64,000 nt of DNA from Leptolyngbya sp. PCC 7375. Lineage in GTDB: Bacteria; Cyanobacteriota; Cyanobacteriia; Phormidesmidales; Phormidesmidaceae. Every line of letters begins with the position of its first letter. Position 1 is the first letter of the stretch. The notes beneath the pieces were generated by a model, which did not search any database, had not been told where the DNA came from, and saw nothing but the letters and a program-made list of their open reading frames with translations. Of the stretch, positions 17,754 to 26,585 are shown piece after piece. Position numbers and translations under genes: made by a program. The stretch covers positions 2,838,486-2,902,485 of the forward strand of contig NZ_JH993797.1 in the NCBI RefSeq assembly GCF_000316115.1, written 5' to 3'.

Positions 17754-18470
17754 CTACATAGGTAGCTTATCAATGCCTTTGTTAGAACCCACCACTACCA
17801 TCAAGGTTCCAGCTCTCAATCGAGTCACTGGACTGGGATTGATCTCAAACTTGTCCATAGCATTGGCTTTGCTGATAGCCATCAAGGTTAACCCGTAATG
17901 ATTTCGTAGATCGAGCTCCACAATGGTTTTACCGTCAAATTCTTGAGGAACGACCACCTCTACAATGCTGTGGTCTGGGTCAAGCTCAAATCGATCGAGC
18001 ACGCCTGGACGCGTTAGCGAGCGAGCGAGTTCACAGCCCATTTCAAACTCTGGAAAGACAACATGATCCGCCCCTACTCGCTGAAGCAACTTACCATGAA
18101 TCTCTGTAGACGCTTTGGCAACTACGTTAGCAACGCCTGCCTCTTTAACATTGAGAGTCGTAATAATGCTCTCCTGGATGTAATTACCAATGGCGACAAT
18201 CACCGTATCAAAGTCAGGAATGCCTGCCTCTTGCAAAGCGGACGGCTGGGTAGAATCCATCTGCACAGCATGGGCTGCAATTTGATCAGTGAGGACTTGA
18301 GCAACCCGATTTTCATCAGAATCAATCCCCAAAACCTCATACCCCATACCATGGAGCGTAAGGCAGACAGCTCGCCCAAAACGCCCCAATCCGATAACCG
18401 CAAACTGACGATTATTAGCACGCAGGTTCCTAAAAAACTTTAGTGACGATAAATTCACGTTGATTGCCAA
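17754..18470 (-). CDS. ktrA: TrkA/KtrA-type potassium uptake regulator (RCK: TrkA-N and TrkA-C)
   Basis: This cytoplasmic gating subunit of a Ktr/Trk K+ transporter binds nucleotides through a Rossmann fold. Residues 22-35 contain FAVIGLGRFGRAV (glycine-rich dinucleotide site), with the acidic residue of GIDSDENRV at the end of strand 2. The C-terminal part (about 160-238) is a TrkA-C ligand-binding domain. The 238-residue length fits cyanobacterial KtrA. The membrane partner KtrB is not in this window. The gene is just upstream of anmK on the same strand. Confidence 0.88.
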   Translation of the reverse strand: MAINVNLSSLKFFRNLRANNRQFAVIGLGRFGRAVCLTLHGMGYEVLGIDSDENRVAQVLTDQIAAHAVQMDSTQPSALQEAGIPDFDTVIVAIGNYIQESIITTLNVKEAGVANVVAKASTEIHGKLLQRVGADHVVFPEFEMGCELARSLTRPGVLDRFELDPDHSIVEVVVPQEFDGKTIVELDLRNHYGLTLMAISKANAMDKFEINPSPVTRLRAGTLMVVVGSNKGIDKLPM

Positions 18471-18850
18471 TAACTCAATAACGGAGTCTAAGTCGCATCT
18501 GATTCTGTAGCCTAAAGGTTTCTAAGATTAAACCTCCGATTCCGGAACAGATGACACCTATTTTGCCCAGAGGTCAAGCGGCTTAGCTATCCCCCATTGC
18601 TGAAGAATATCTCGCTACCCCATCAACATTAGTGTGTTAAAGCACCAACAGGGTGTAGGGTGTTTTTATTCTAATGAGAGTTTATCTTGAAAAATGGCTC
18701 TACCTTGCCATGCTCAAGCCTTAAACGACAATCACTCGCTCAGTATAAAGACGCCTTGAACCAAATTCCTAAGTGACCCGCCAACAAACAATTGAGTATC
18801 GATTTCTTTCTTTGCTAGGCTTACCTAATGATCTTGGGAAGGAGATATCA
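18471..18850. other. Intergenic region between divergent ktrA and guaB3
   Basis: It must hold both promoters. A T-rich stretch (GGGTGTTTTTATT, about 18657-18669) follows a short CACC/GGTG stem but is too weak to call. The guaB3 frame extends 78 bases into it (to GTG 18773) without conserved sequence. Confidence 0.4.
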
Positions 18851-20014
18851 GTGAACATTCAACTTGGTCGTGGCAAAACAGCAAGACGTGCCTATGGCAT
18901 TGATGAAATCGCATTGGTGCCCGGCCCGAAAACCCTAGATCCAGAACTAGCCGACACGCGTTGGACCCTTGGTAATGTAGAACGTGAAATTCCGATTATT
19001 GCCAGTGCGATGGACGGTGTTATTGACGTCCGCATGGCAGTGGACCTGGCAAAGCTTGGTGCTCTCGGCGTCTTAAACTTAGAAGGTATTCAAACTCGTT
19101 ACGCCGACCCCAACCCTGTGTTGGACCGCATTGTCTCTGTCGGCAAAGCAGAGTTTGTCCCTCTCATGCAAGAAATCTATGCTCAGCCGGTTCAGCCAGA
19201 GCTAATTAAGCAGCGCATTTCAGAGATCAAGACTCAAGGTGGGATCGCAGCCGTTAGCCTGACTCCAATGGGGGCAGCCAAGTATGGCACAACAGTAGCC
19301 GCAGCCGAGGCTGATCTAGTCTTTATTCAAGCAACGGTGGTATCTACCAACCATCTATCTCCTGAATCTATCACTCCGCTAGATCTGACAGAATTTTGTG
19401 CCGACATGCCTATGCCAGTGATTTTAGGCAACTGCGTTACCTATGAAGTCACCCTAGAGCTAATGAAAGCAGGCGCAGCAGGTGTTCTGGTTGGCATCGG
19501 TCCCGGCGCAGCCTGTACCTCACGAGGTGTATTGGGTGTGGGTGTTCCCCAAGCAACCGCTGTCTCCGACTGTGCAGCCGCTCGAGATGACTATCAACGT
19601 GAAACAGGACGTTATGTACCGGTAATCGCAGATGGAGGTTTAGTCACAGGGGGGGATATCTGCAAATCGATTGCTTCCGGTGCCGATGCAGTCATGATTG
19701 GGTCACCGTTTGCCCGAGCAGCCGAAGCTCCTGGTCGTGGATTTCACTGGGGTATGGCGACTCCCAGCCCAGTACTCCCCCGAGGGACACGTATCCAAGT
19801 AGGCACAACCGGTAGTCTGAAGCAGATTTTGCGGGGTCCAGCCCAGCTCGATGACGGTACCCATAATTTGCTAGGAGCCATCAAAACCAGCATGGGCACC
19901 CTGGGAGCTAAAGACTTAAAGGATATGCAACAGGTAGAGGTTGTCATTGCTCCCTCATTGCTAACAGAAGGAAAAGTGTACCAAAAAGCTCAGCAGTTGG
20001 GCATGGGTAAGTAG
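18851..20014 (+). CDS. guaB3: GuaB3-family IMP dehydrogenase-related protein
   Basis: This is an IMP dehydrogenase/GMP reductase (beta/alpha)8-barrel protein without CBS domains, 387 residues. The active-site loop GIGPGAACTSRGVLGVGVPQ keeps the catalytic cysteine, followed by VIADGGLVTGGDICKS and ADAVMIGSPFARAAEAPG (phosphate site). The exact reaction of the GuaB3 family should not be read simply as classical IMP dehydrogenase. I chose GTG 18851 because GGAAGGAG lies 6 bases upstream and the next residues, NIQLGRGKTARRAYGIDEIALVPG, are the conserved start; the longer frame from GTG 18773 adds 26 unconserved residues. A strong terminator follows, then yfr1 and trxA, which is a conserved cyanobacterial order. 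Confidence 0.93.
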   Translation: MNIQLGRGKTARRAYGIDEIALVPGPKTLDPELADTRWTLGNVEREIPIIASAMDGVIDVRMAVDLAKLGALGVLNLEGIQTRYADPNPVLDRIVSVGKAEFVPLMQEIYAQPVQPELIKQRISEIKTQGGIAAVSLTPMGAAKYGTTVAAAEADLVFIQATVVSTNHLSPESITPLDLTEFCADMPMPVILGNCVTYEVTLELMKAGAAGVLVGIGPGAACTSRGVLGVGVPQATAVSDCAAARDDYQRETGRYVPVIADGGLVTGGDICKSIASGADAVMIGSPFARAAEAPGRGFHWGMATPSPVLPRGTRIQVGTTGSLKQILRGPAQLDDGTHNLLGAIKTSMGTLGAKDLKDMQQVEVVIAPSLLTEGKVYQKAQQLGMGK

Positions 20015-20025
20015 GTCATATTAAG

Positions 20026-20084
20026 ACATATTCAGAGCATCAGCTTTTTAGATCACAAGGCAGCATGTTCTGAATATGTTTTTT
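20026..20084 (+). terminator. Intrinsic terminator after guaB3
   Basis: ACATATTCAGAGCAT (20026-20040) pairs with ATGTTCTGAATATGT (20065-20079) over 15 bases with one G-T pair, and a run of six T follows. The loop is 24 bases. Confidence 0.8.
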
Positions 20085-20284
20085 AATTAAAAGGTGATTT
20101 TCAAAAAAATTGTGGAGTGTTACTCATAATTTTCTCAATATGATGATTGTTATCACGCCTTGAGGATGACCAGCGTCACTAACACTACGTTTTCTTACAG
20201 ACGCAAGAAAACAAAACTTATAATCCGCGTCAGACCTCAAGTGTAGGGGATGGCAAAAGCTGAGACTTGACCTACAATAGGACT

Positions 20285-20358
20285 GAAAGCGGAGACGGAA
20301 GTTTCCGTTCACTCCTCACACCACACTCCGCCTAAACCTGTTTGGTTTAGGCGGTTCC
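20285..20358 (+). ncRNA. yfr1: Yfr1 small regulatory RNA
   Basis: Yfr1 is a short trans-acting RNA of cyanobacteria that base-pairs with target mRNAs, including outer-membrane protein mRNAs in some species. Its diagnostic unpaired motif ACTCCTCACAC is present exactly at 20311-20321. It is flanked by a 5' stem-loop (ACGGA 20295-20299 with TCCGT 20304-20308) and a perfect 11-base 3' hairpin (CCGCCTAAACC 20328-20338 with GGTTTAGGCGG 20344-20354) serving as terminator. A -10-like TACAAT at 20273-20278 fits a 5' end near 20285; both ends are estimates. The position between guaB3 and trxA matches the synteny reported for Yfr1. Confidence 0.92.
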
Positions 20359-20580
20359 TATATGAGCCAAATTTGATAATTATTGATAATTCCTCAAGTT
20401 TGAATAGGGGCTATGACATTAGTCAGGTTGGGCACAAAAAACCTGCAATAAAACTTTTGCAGTCCATGGAAGCGGCCATAAAGGAGTATTCTTAAGGTTG
20501 ATTTTTCCAATGCTGAGATGAGTCACAAGCCAAAATCAGCTATGGTAAGAATCTGATATTTGTCGACAAGGAATATAGGG

Positions 20581-20901
20581 ATGTCAGCCGCACAAGTCAC
20601 AGATTCGACATTCGAACAAGAAGTTCTCAAAAGTGAGCTACCGGTACTTGTAGACTTTTGGGCCCCTTGGTGTGGTCCTTGCCGGATGGTTGCTCCCGTT
20701 GTGGATGAGATTTCTGAACAGTACGATGGCAAGGTCAAGGTTGTTAAGGTCAACACGGATGATAACCCCAAAGTTGCTAGCCAGTACGGTATCAGAAGTA
20801 TTCCAACATTGATGATTTTTAAAGATGGGCAACGGGTTGATATGGTAGTGGGTGCTGTCCCCAAAACCACCTTGGCAAATACTCTTGAGAAGTATCTATA
20901 G
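20581..20901 (+). CDS. trxA: Thioredoxin
   Basis: This is an m-type-like thioredoxin of 106 residues, a general dithiol-disulfide reductase that in cyanobacteria passes electrons from ferredoxin-thioredoxin reductase to Calvin-cycle and other enzymes. The active site is WCGPC in VDFWAPWCGPCRMVAPV, the cis-proline loop is RSIPTL, and the C-terminal VGAVPKTTL is typical. The longest frame starts at TTG 20560, but ATG 20581 (MSAAQVTDSTF) with AAGGAA upstream gives the family N-terminus. The gene has its own terminator at 21017. Confidence 0.96.
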   Translation: MSAAQVTDSTFEQEVLKSELPVLVDFWAPWCGPCRMVAPVVDEISEQYDGKVKVVKVNTDDNPKVASQYGIRSIPTLMIFKDGQRVDMVVGAVPKTTLANTLEKYL

Positions 20902-21320
20902 GCGTTTGGTTTGGTTTTATAGATTTATTATTGGCTAAATGACTTAGCTGTAACCCAATAGACTGGGACAGATATAGGGTGCAGATAAATCGGGTAAGTT
21001 CAAATTTTCAGAAATAAACGGTTTCAACAGTTTCTGTTGGAGCCGTTCATTTTTAGAGGCTGAAGCAACTGAAAGCGCAGTCTGTGCACAACAGGCACAG
21101 ACTGCTAAACTGCAATCACGCTCTAATACTGCAAGAATACCGATTGCGTTGACTCAATTAGTTGACTCAATTACTAGAGATAACAAGGAGCGTTAGGTAC
21201 ATAGAGAGTGCTGTAGCAATAGGAGAGACCAGCATCCTATTGAATCAATCCATTGCTATACAATTGGGGAGCTAGATGCTCTGATTCAACGCTTAAGAAT
21301 CTTCACTAACTGCGTGTTTT
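20902..21320. other. Intergenic region between trxA and the LOG-family gene
   Basis: It contains the trxA terminator (21017-21054). The remaining 260 bases show no reading frame or RNA gene that I recognise; they should include the promoter of the next gene. Confidence 0.5.
21017..21054 (+). terminator. Intrinsic terminator after trxA
   Basis: AACGGTTTCAACAG pairs with CTGTTGGAGCCGTT (14 pairs with two G-T wobbles, TTT loop) and is followed by CATTTTT. Confidence 0.8.
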
Positions 21321-22385
21321 ATGGTCACCTCTACAACAAAATTGCCCACTCACTTACAAGAGAAGATTTCTGAAATTGTCACCCAGTTGCCCTCCATGGA
21401 ACATGGGACTGTAATTCAACAGATTTTAGAAACCCTAGTAAGAATGATTGGGCGAGAGGCTGATCGGCTGGATTGGAAGATTTTAAGCAATACATTACAG
21501 GATATGGAACTGGGTTTTCAGGGTTTCTATCCTTACCGCCATACCCGAAAAATAGCCATTTTTGGGTCAGCACGTACTCCATCAGAGCATCCTGATTACC
21601 AGTTAGCAAAGACCTTTGCCCAACGAGCAGCACAACAGGGATTCATGATTATGACTGGTGCTGGACCAGGCATCATGGAAGCTGGTAATGAAGGAGCTGG
21701 CGTCGAACATTCCTTTGGTCTGAATATTCAGTTACCGTTTGAGCAGGGCTCTAATCCAATTATGGAGAATGATCCAAAATTGCTCACATTCAAATATTTT
21801 TTTACACGCAAGCTATTTTTTTTGAGGGAATGTGATGCCTTAGCAGTATTTCCAGGTGGTTTTGGGACTCAAGATGAGGCGTTTGAGTCGCTAACACTCG
21901 TCCAAACTGGGAAAGCCGAACCGATACCTATTGTGTTGATTGATCACCCTGGTGGCAACTATTGGCAAGGTTGGGATACCTATATACGCGATCACTTAAT
22001 GGCCAATCGACTGATCAGTGACGACGATCCTAGCCTTTATGTTATGACCGATAACATCAATGACGCATGGCAGGAAATAACAAACTATTATCGAGTGTTT
22101 CATTCCAGCCGATATGTCGGTGATCATTTGGTGATAAGGCTCAATTCTTGCCTGCGGTCTGGAGCGTTAGAGGAGCTCAATCAATCATTTAGCGATATTG
22201 TTGCTGCTGGCAAAATAGAAATGTCAAATGCGCTACCAGAAGAGCAAGATGATGAAACCGCAGAGCTGTCTCGCCTGGTATTCCAATTTAATCACCGTGA
22301 CTTTGGTCGCCTACAACAGCTAATTCGTAAAATCAACACTCTTGGCGAGCCCTGTGAGGCTACTGAACACCCGGAACATAAATAA
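21321..22385 (+). CDS. LOG-family protein (putative nucleotide 5'-monophosphate phosphoribohydrolase)
   Basis: The central Rossmann-like domain (about 70-260) carries FGSARTP, TGAGPGIMEAGNEGA and the signature PGGFGTQDEAFE, which defines the LOG/YgdH family (formerly annotated as lysine decarboxylases). Characterised relatives cleave the ribose-phosphate from nucleotides, including cytokinin precursors. The 354-residue product has N-terminal (about 70) and C-terminal (about 90) extensions beyond the core, as in the long bacterial subgroup. No lysine decarboxylase activity should be inferred. It stands alone on the plus strand, facing the amidase gene. Confidence 0.88.
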   Translation: MVTSTTKLPTHLQEKISEIVTQLPSMEHGTVIQQILETLVRMIGREADRLDWKILSNTLQDMELGFQGFYPYRHTRKIAIFGSARTPSEHPDYQLAKTFAQRAAQQGFMIMTGAGPGIMEAGNEGAGVEHSFGLNIQLPFEQGSNPIMENDPKLLTFKYFFTRKLFFLRECDALAVFPGGFGTQDEAFESLTLVQTGKAEPIPIVLIDHPGGNYWQGWDTYIRDHLMANRLISDDDPSLYVMTDNINDAWQEITNYYRVFHSSRYVGDHLVIRLNSCLRSGALEELNQSFSDIVAAGKIEMSNALPEEQDDETAELSRLVFQFNHRDFGRLQQLIRKINTLGEPCEATEHPEHK

Positions 22386-22439
22386 TCAACACTCTTTCCA
22401 GATACATCTTTCAAGCTAATGATGCAATTAGCATGCTTT

Positions 22440-24098
22440 CTAGAATTCGCGCTGGATGTGGGTTAAAATGCCGCGTGCGATCGCATTAGCCATCTCACTG
22501 CGCCACTCTGGATCACGCAGATTGTGAATATCTTCCGCACCTGTGACAAATCCTACTTCAATTAAGATTGCTGGCATTGAGGTACGGCGTAGCACATAGA
22601 AACGAGCCTGTCTTACACGCCGATCGGACATCCCCATCATGCGCAGCACTACATCATGCACTGTGCGCGCAAATCGAGCTCCTGCACCAGAATAATAATA
22701 GGTTTCTAAACCGTTAACATCGGGCCGACTCAGGTTAATGGCATTGGCATGAATGCTGACAAATAGGTCTGCATCTGCACGTTCAGCAATCTGAACACGG
22801 GGGTCAAGATCGAGCTCGATGTCACTATTGCGGGTCATGACCACATCTACCCCTTGCTCCCGTAGAATAGCGGCAACCTGTTGAGAAATTGGAAAAATCA
22901 CCTGCTTCTCCTGCAGACCGCCAATTCCGACAGCACCAGGGTCACGTCCTCCATGCCCAGGGTCAATGGCAACAACAATGCGCCCTTGGGGTACCCGAGG
23001 CAGATCGCCCGAAGCTGAAGGCTCAGCTGGGTTAACCCTGGCTCTGTCAGAGGGTCTAGAAGGTCGCTCTGAAGGACGTCTCGTCACCGTTGCAGAGGGT
23101 ACTGGAACACTGCTACTAGGCGCACTATCAGGAATATCTCGAATCGCTACCCCATCAGGAAGTACAGAAATTCCCCGAAGACTACTACCAATTTCAGTCG
23201 TAATGGTCTGCCAGTCAGGGCTGTCCTCCCCAAAAATCATAGTGATAAACACTGTTGAGTCGCTCTGAGATATCTCCCAACTTTCAATACTGTAACGATT
23301 GTCTGGCAGTGACGCTGGCGTTAATCTTGGCGAAACAGAGCTGTTGGGTAGTTCTAAGGTAATTTTTCGTTCTGGATCCCGTCGCCGGGAGCGGCTAAGA
23401 CGCACCTCCGGTGTATCACCCGATAAGCGAATAAAAAAGCCATCAGCCGTTGCCACAATACTTTGCACCTGAGTGCTTTGACTCTGAGCTGACGCGTTAG
23501 CATCCGCTGTCACCTGGTTTGTTGTCCGCCCAGATGAGCGCTCGGCTTGATCCGACGACTGATTAACTCGAGCAGATGATGATGAGCGTCTTGGGCGGTC
23601 CTCATCATCTGTAGCCACTAGTTCAGGCAACTGTACAAACCAACGACGATTGGTTTCGCCCCGAACTTCCACTTGTTGTGGATCAAGGCTATAACCAGGG
23701 GCTACTTCAATCACAATGCGGGCTGTTTGGTCATCTAATTGACCCACGCGGACTTCACGCACCCCTTCTTGTAATCGCTGTCGAGAAGTCGCACTCGTCA
23801 CCTGAGTACCTGGTAAATCAATGACTAAACGGGTCGGATTAAAAATCAACTTGGCTGTTGGCTGGACCCGAGTGTCCGTTGTAAATGTCAGACGATTTTG
23901 CTGCTGGTCAAAACGCCAAAACTGAAGATTGGCAGCATCGGCTGGCAAGGCAATCAGCACAGCCCCCAAAATACCAATCACGCCAGACGTCAAGCTAGAC
24001 ATTCTGGAGGCTACCGCCTTACTAGAAAGTAAAGGATTCCAATGCACAGCTTCAGTTCCTTCTAACAGTGATGATCCCACAGCCATTAACTGGCTCAA
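22440..24098 (-). CDS. AMIN-domain N-acetylmuramoyl-L-alanine amidase
   Basis: This periplasmic zinc amidase (AmiC type) cuts the MurNAc-L-alanine bond of peptidoglycan. The 552-residue product has an N-terminal hydrophobic segment (about 33-55, ending ALPADAA, likely signal peptide), an AMIN targeting domain (about 57-150, LQFWRFDQQQNRLTF), a serine-rich low-complexity linker (about 165-200), a second AMIN-like stretch (about 210-310), a linker, and the Amidase_3 domain from about 375: VVAIDPGHGGRDPGAVG (zinc His), FVSIHANA and ILIEVGFVT (catalytic Glu). Cell separation and filament or septal junction formation are usual roles in cyanobacteria. The upstream start ATG 24098 gives a long pre-signal region, so a downstream start such as ATG 24002 is possible. 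Confidence 0.9.
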   Translation of the reverse strand: MSQLMAVGSSLLEGTEAVHWNPLLSSKAVASRMSSLTSGVIGILGAVLIALPADAANLQFWRFDQQQNRLTFTTDTRVQPTAKLIFNPTRLVIDLPGTQVTSATSRQRLQEGVREVRVGQLDDQTARIVIEVAPGYSLDPQQVEVRGETNRRWFVQLPELVATDDEDRPRRSSSSARVNQSSDQAERSSGRTTNQVTADANASAQSQSTQVQSIVATADGFFIRLSGDTPEVRLSRSRRRDPERKITLELPNSSVSPRLTPASLPDNRYSIESWEISQSDSTVFITMIFGEDSPDWQTITTEIGSSLRGISVLPDGVAIRDIPDSAPSSSVPVPSATVTRRPSERPSRPSDRARVNPAEPSASGDLPRVPQGRIVVAIDPGHGGRDPGAVGIGGLQEKQVIFPISQQVAAILREQGVDVVMTRNSDIELDLDPRVQIAERADADLFVSIHANAINLSRPDVNGLETYYYSGAGARFARTVHDVVLRMMGMSDRRVRQARFYVLRRTSMPAILIEVGFVTGAEDIHNLRDPEWRSEMANAIARGILTHIQREF

Positions 24099-24350
24099 GT
24101 AAACCCGAGATCAATATTGCAAGACAAGAGTAACCGCATTTGTGCAATGTTTAAGATATCGAACATCAAAATTGTGCGGTTTTCAGGATACTCCTTTCTT
24201 TGATTCATCTGACTTTTGTAGTTTCAGACAAGAATCGTTAGGGAAACCTGCCACTAGCGACGAGCTAGATTAACTCCAGTTCATCGTTAAAGTGCCCTTA
24301 TCAAAAGAAATTAATACAAGAACTATTTATTTTATACAGTTCCCTAGTTA

Positions 24351-25682
24351 CTAAGCGTACTCAGCACGCGATTCCATTGCAGCAATGCTTTTAGGCACAT
24401 CTGCTGTCAGAATTTCATGGTCAGTTCGGGTGACCAGAACGTCATCCTCAATACGGATACCTATACCACGCCAACGCTGTTCCACATCGGGCTGTCCCTC
24501 TTCAGGTTCATAGTTTGGAGCAATATAGATACCTGGCTCAACCGTGACTACATTGCCAGGCGCAAAGGGTTTCCAGGTTTTATCTGCATTCCGTAGAGTA
24601 CCACTATCGTGTACATCCAGCCCTAAAAAGTGACCGGTACCATGCATGAAGAAGGCTTTATGTTTTTTCTCTTCGATTAATGTGTCTACGCTGCCCTTAA
24701 GCAGACCTAACTCGACTAACCCTTCGGTAATTGTGCGAGTAGCCGCGTCATGAAAGTCATTAAAGGGACGACCTGGTTGCACGGCATCAATCGCCTTGAG
24801 CTGAGCTTCTAAGACTAACTCATAGAGAATGCGCTGCTCAGACGTGAAGCGTTCTCCCACGGGAAAGGTGCGGGTAATGTCGGCGTTGTAATAGTCGTAG
24901 GCGCAGCCTGCATCGATGAGCAGCAGGTCGTCCGTCTGCATTTGGCGATCGTTTTCGATGTAATGCAAAATGCAGGCATTGGCACCAGAGGCCACAATCG
25001 ATGGATAGGCTGGCCCTAGAGCCCCTTCTAAGCGAAATATATGTTCCATTTCAGCCTGGATTTCATATTCATAGCGACCAGGCTGGGTAATAGCCATGGC
25101 ATGATTATGGGCTTTGGCTGAAATAGCAATGGCTTTACGCATCTGCTCCAGTTCGCTGGCGCTTTTGACTCGGCGAAACTGCTGCATTAACAGCCGCCCA
25201 TCTTCAATGGCCACCGGGCCTCGTCCACGTTTTGGGTACTTGGCTAATAGTCTTCGCCATAGGGCCAGGATGTGCTGGTCTAAACGACCATCATCACCAA
25301 AATGGTAATAAAGCCGATCAGCATTTTCCACATATTGAGGTAGCTTTTCAGCTAATTCTTCAATGGGATAAGCTTCCTGGGCTCCATACTTTTCCTTGGC
25401 TAGCTCTACACCTGTGCGATAACCGGACCAGGTTTCTTTTTCCTTATCCTTGGGTCTGACAAACAGCACAAACTGATGCTCTTCGTGATGGGGAGCTAGG
25501 ACTGCGATCGCATCCGGCTCATTAAACCCCGTCAGATAGAAAAAATCACTGTTCTGACGAAATGGGTGTTCCACATCATTGTGCATGACAGCTGTTGGGG
25601 CACTGCCAAAAATAGCAGTGCCTTGACCAATAGCGGCCATCACAGCCTGTCGTCGCTGTTGATATTCTGAATTCATGGACAT
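24351..25682 (-). CDS. pepP: Xaa-Pro aminopeptidase (aminopeptidase P)
   Basis: This dimetal (Mn) aminopeptidase releases N-terminal residues before proline. The 443-residue product has the creatinase-type N-terminal domain (FRQNSDFFYLTGFNEPDA) and the pita-bread catalytic domain with the five ligands: LLIDAGCAYDYYNADITRTF (two Asp), MHGTGHFLGLDVHD (His), VTVEPGIY (Glu) and IRIEDDVLVT (Glu). Its length matches PepP. The gene is 18 bases downstream of the degenerate MBL gene on the same strand, so they may be co-transcribed. The start is ATG 25682 or 25676. Confidence 0.94.
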   Translation of the reverse strand: MSMNSEYQQRRQAVMAAIGQGTAIFGSAPTAVMHNDVEHPFRQNSDFFYLTGFNEPDAIAVLAPHHEEHQFVLFVRPKDKEKETWSGYRTGVELAKEKYGAQEAYPIEELAEKLPQYVENADRLYYHFGDDGRLDQHILALWRRLLAKYPKRGRGPVAIEDGRLLMQQFRRVKSASELEQMRKAIAISAKAHNHAMAITQPGRYEYEIQAEMEHIFRLEGALGPAYPSIVASGANACILHYIENDRQMQTDDLLLIDAGCAYDYYNADITRTFPVGERFTSEQRILYELVLEAQLKAIDAVQPGRPFNDFHDAATRTITEGLVELGLLKGSVDTLIEEKKHKAFFMHGTGHFLGLDVHDSGTLRNADKTWKPFAPGNVVTVEPGIYIAPNYEPEEGQPDVEQRWRGIGIRIEDDVLVTRTDHEILTADVPKSIAAMESRAEYA

Positions 25683-25700
25683 GTGAGCAGTTTTGCTACG

Positions 25701-26459
25701 TTAAGAGAGAACCTTAATTCGCATACCACTGGCTGGCAAGCTACCACTCTGAAGTGTCAGCGTACTACCAACTCGGTCAACAGGTGTCCCCGCCATTGCT
25801 CCTAGGAACTCATCGACACCTTGCAGTTCACAGCTATTGTTGGCAGCACTGGTGCGATATTGAGTCGGGATAACCAGTTTGGGCTGCAAACTCTGCACAG
25901 CAGCGGCGGCTTCCGTGGCATTGTAAGCCTTGGAGCCACCCCCTACTGGTAGTAGTAATACATCAGGGCGACCAATCAAAATTTTATCTTCTAAATCAAT
26001 GGGTGCTGCAGCCCCGCCAAGGTGAACCACCTTGACCCCAGCTTGAGTCCATAGCCAAGCCGTATTCGTACCAAATCTTCTCCCCCCCTCTCGATCGTGG
26101 GGCATGCCAACACCTTGAACACTGAGACCATTTATCTCATAGGCACCTGGTTCATCTAGATAGTTGACGGTTGTGCCTTCAGGAATAAATCCTTCGTCAA
26201 ATAATCGGCTACTAATCAATACCAGGTCTGAACCAGCCAAATTTGGAGCTGTATAGCCTTCAGTACAGCCCAAAGGTCTGAACGGGTTGGTCAAAATGGT
26301 CTTACCACCACCGGAAAACTGGAAACACATATGCCCCAGTGCTGTAATGCTTAAGGTGCCCGTTTGCGCTTCGTAGGCTTGCCAATGAGAAGCAATGCCC
26401 AATCCAAGCGTACTGACGAAGGCTGCACTGGCATTTTGAAGCAATTGCCGCCGTTTCAT
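25701..26459 (-). CDS. MBL-fold protein (UlaG-like) with lost metal ligands and Tat-like signal
   Basis: The 252-residue product has the fold of UlaG-type metallo-beta-lactamase proteins (LSITALGHMCFQF, ILTNPF, DLVLIS). The places where metal ligands should be are changed: SSRLFDEG (83-90) instead of SHxHxDH, HLGG (146-149) instead of HLGD, and PTQYRT (198-203) instead of PTHYRT. It therefore probably does not bind two metals. The N-terminus MKRRQLLQNASAAF followed by a hydrophobic stretch looks like a twin-arginine or lipoprotein-like export signal. I recall cyanobacterial homologues with the same SS..DEG change, so it is probably a conserved non-canonical subfamily. ATG 26459 is preferred over 26486 because it starts the signal. 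Confidence 0.8.
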   Translation of the reverse strand: MKRRQLLQNASAAFVSTLGLGIASHWQAYEAQTGTLSITALGHMCFQFSGGGKTILTNPFRPLGCTEGYTAPNLAGSDLVLISSRLFDEGFIPEGTTVNYLDEPGAYEINGLSVQGVGMPHDREGGRRFGTNTAWLWTQAGVKVVHLGGAAAPIDLEDKILIGRPDVLLLPVGGGSKAYNATEAAAAVQSLQPKLVIPTQYRTSAANNSCELQGVDEFLGAMAGTPVDRVGSTLTLQSGSLPASGMRIKVLS

Positions 26460-26585
26460 AGTGTCCTCACATCCCATTGAGATCAACTGTCCATGACTTG
26501 TTATAGTGCCACAGGCTTGGAATACTCGCTAAGAAAGACAAACAGTTTTCTGGGTCATACCGACCCGTAAAAAGCCCCAAACCCC

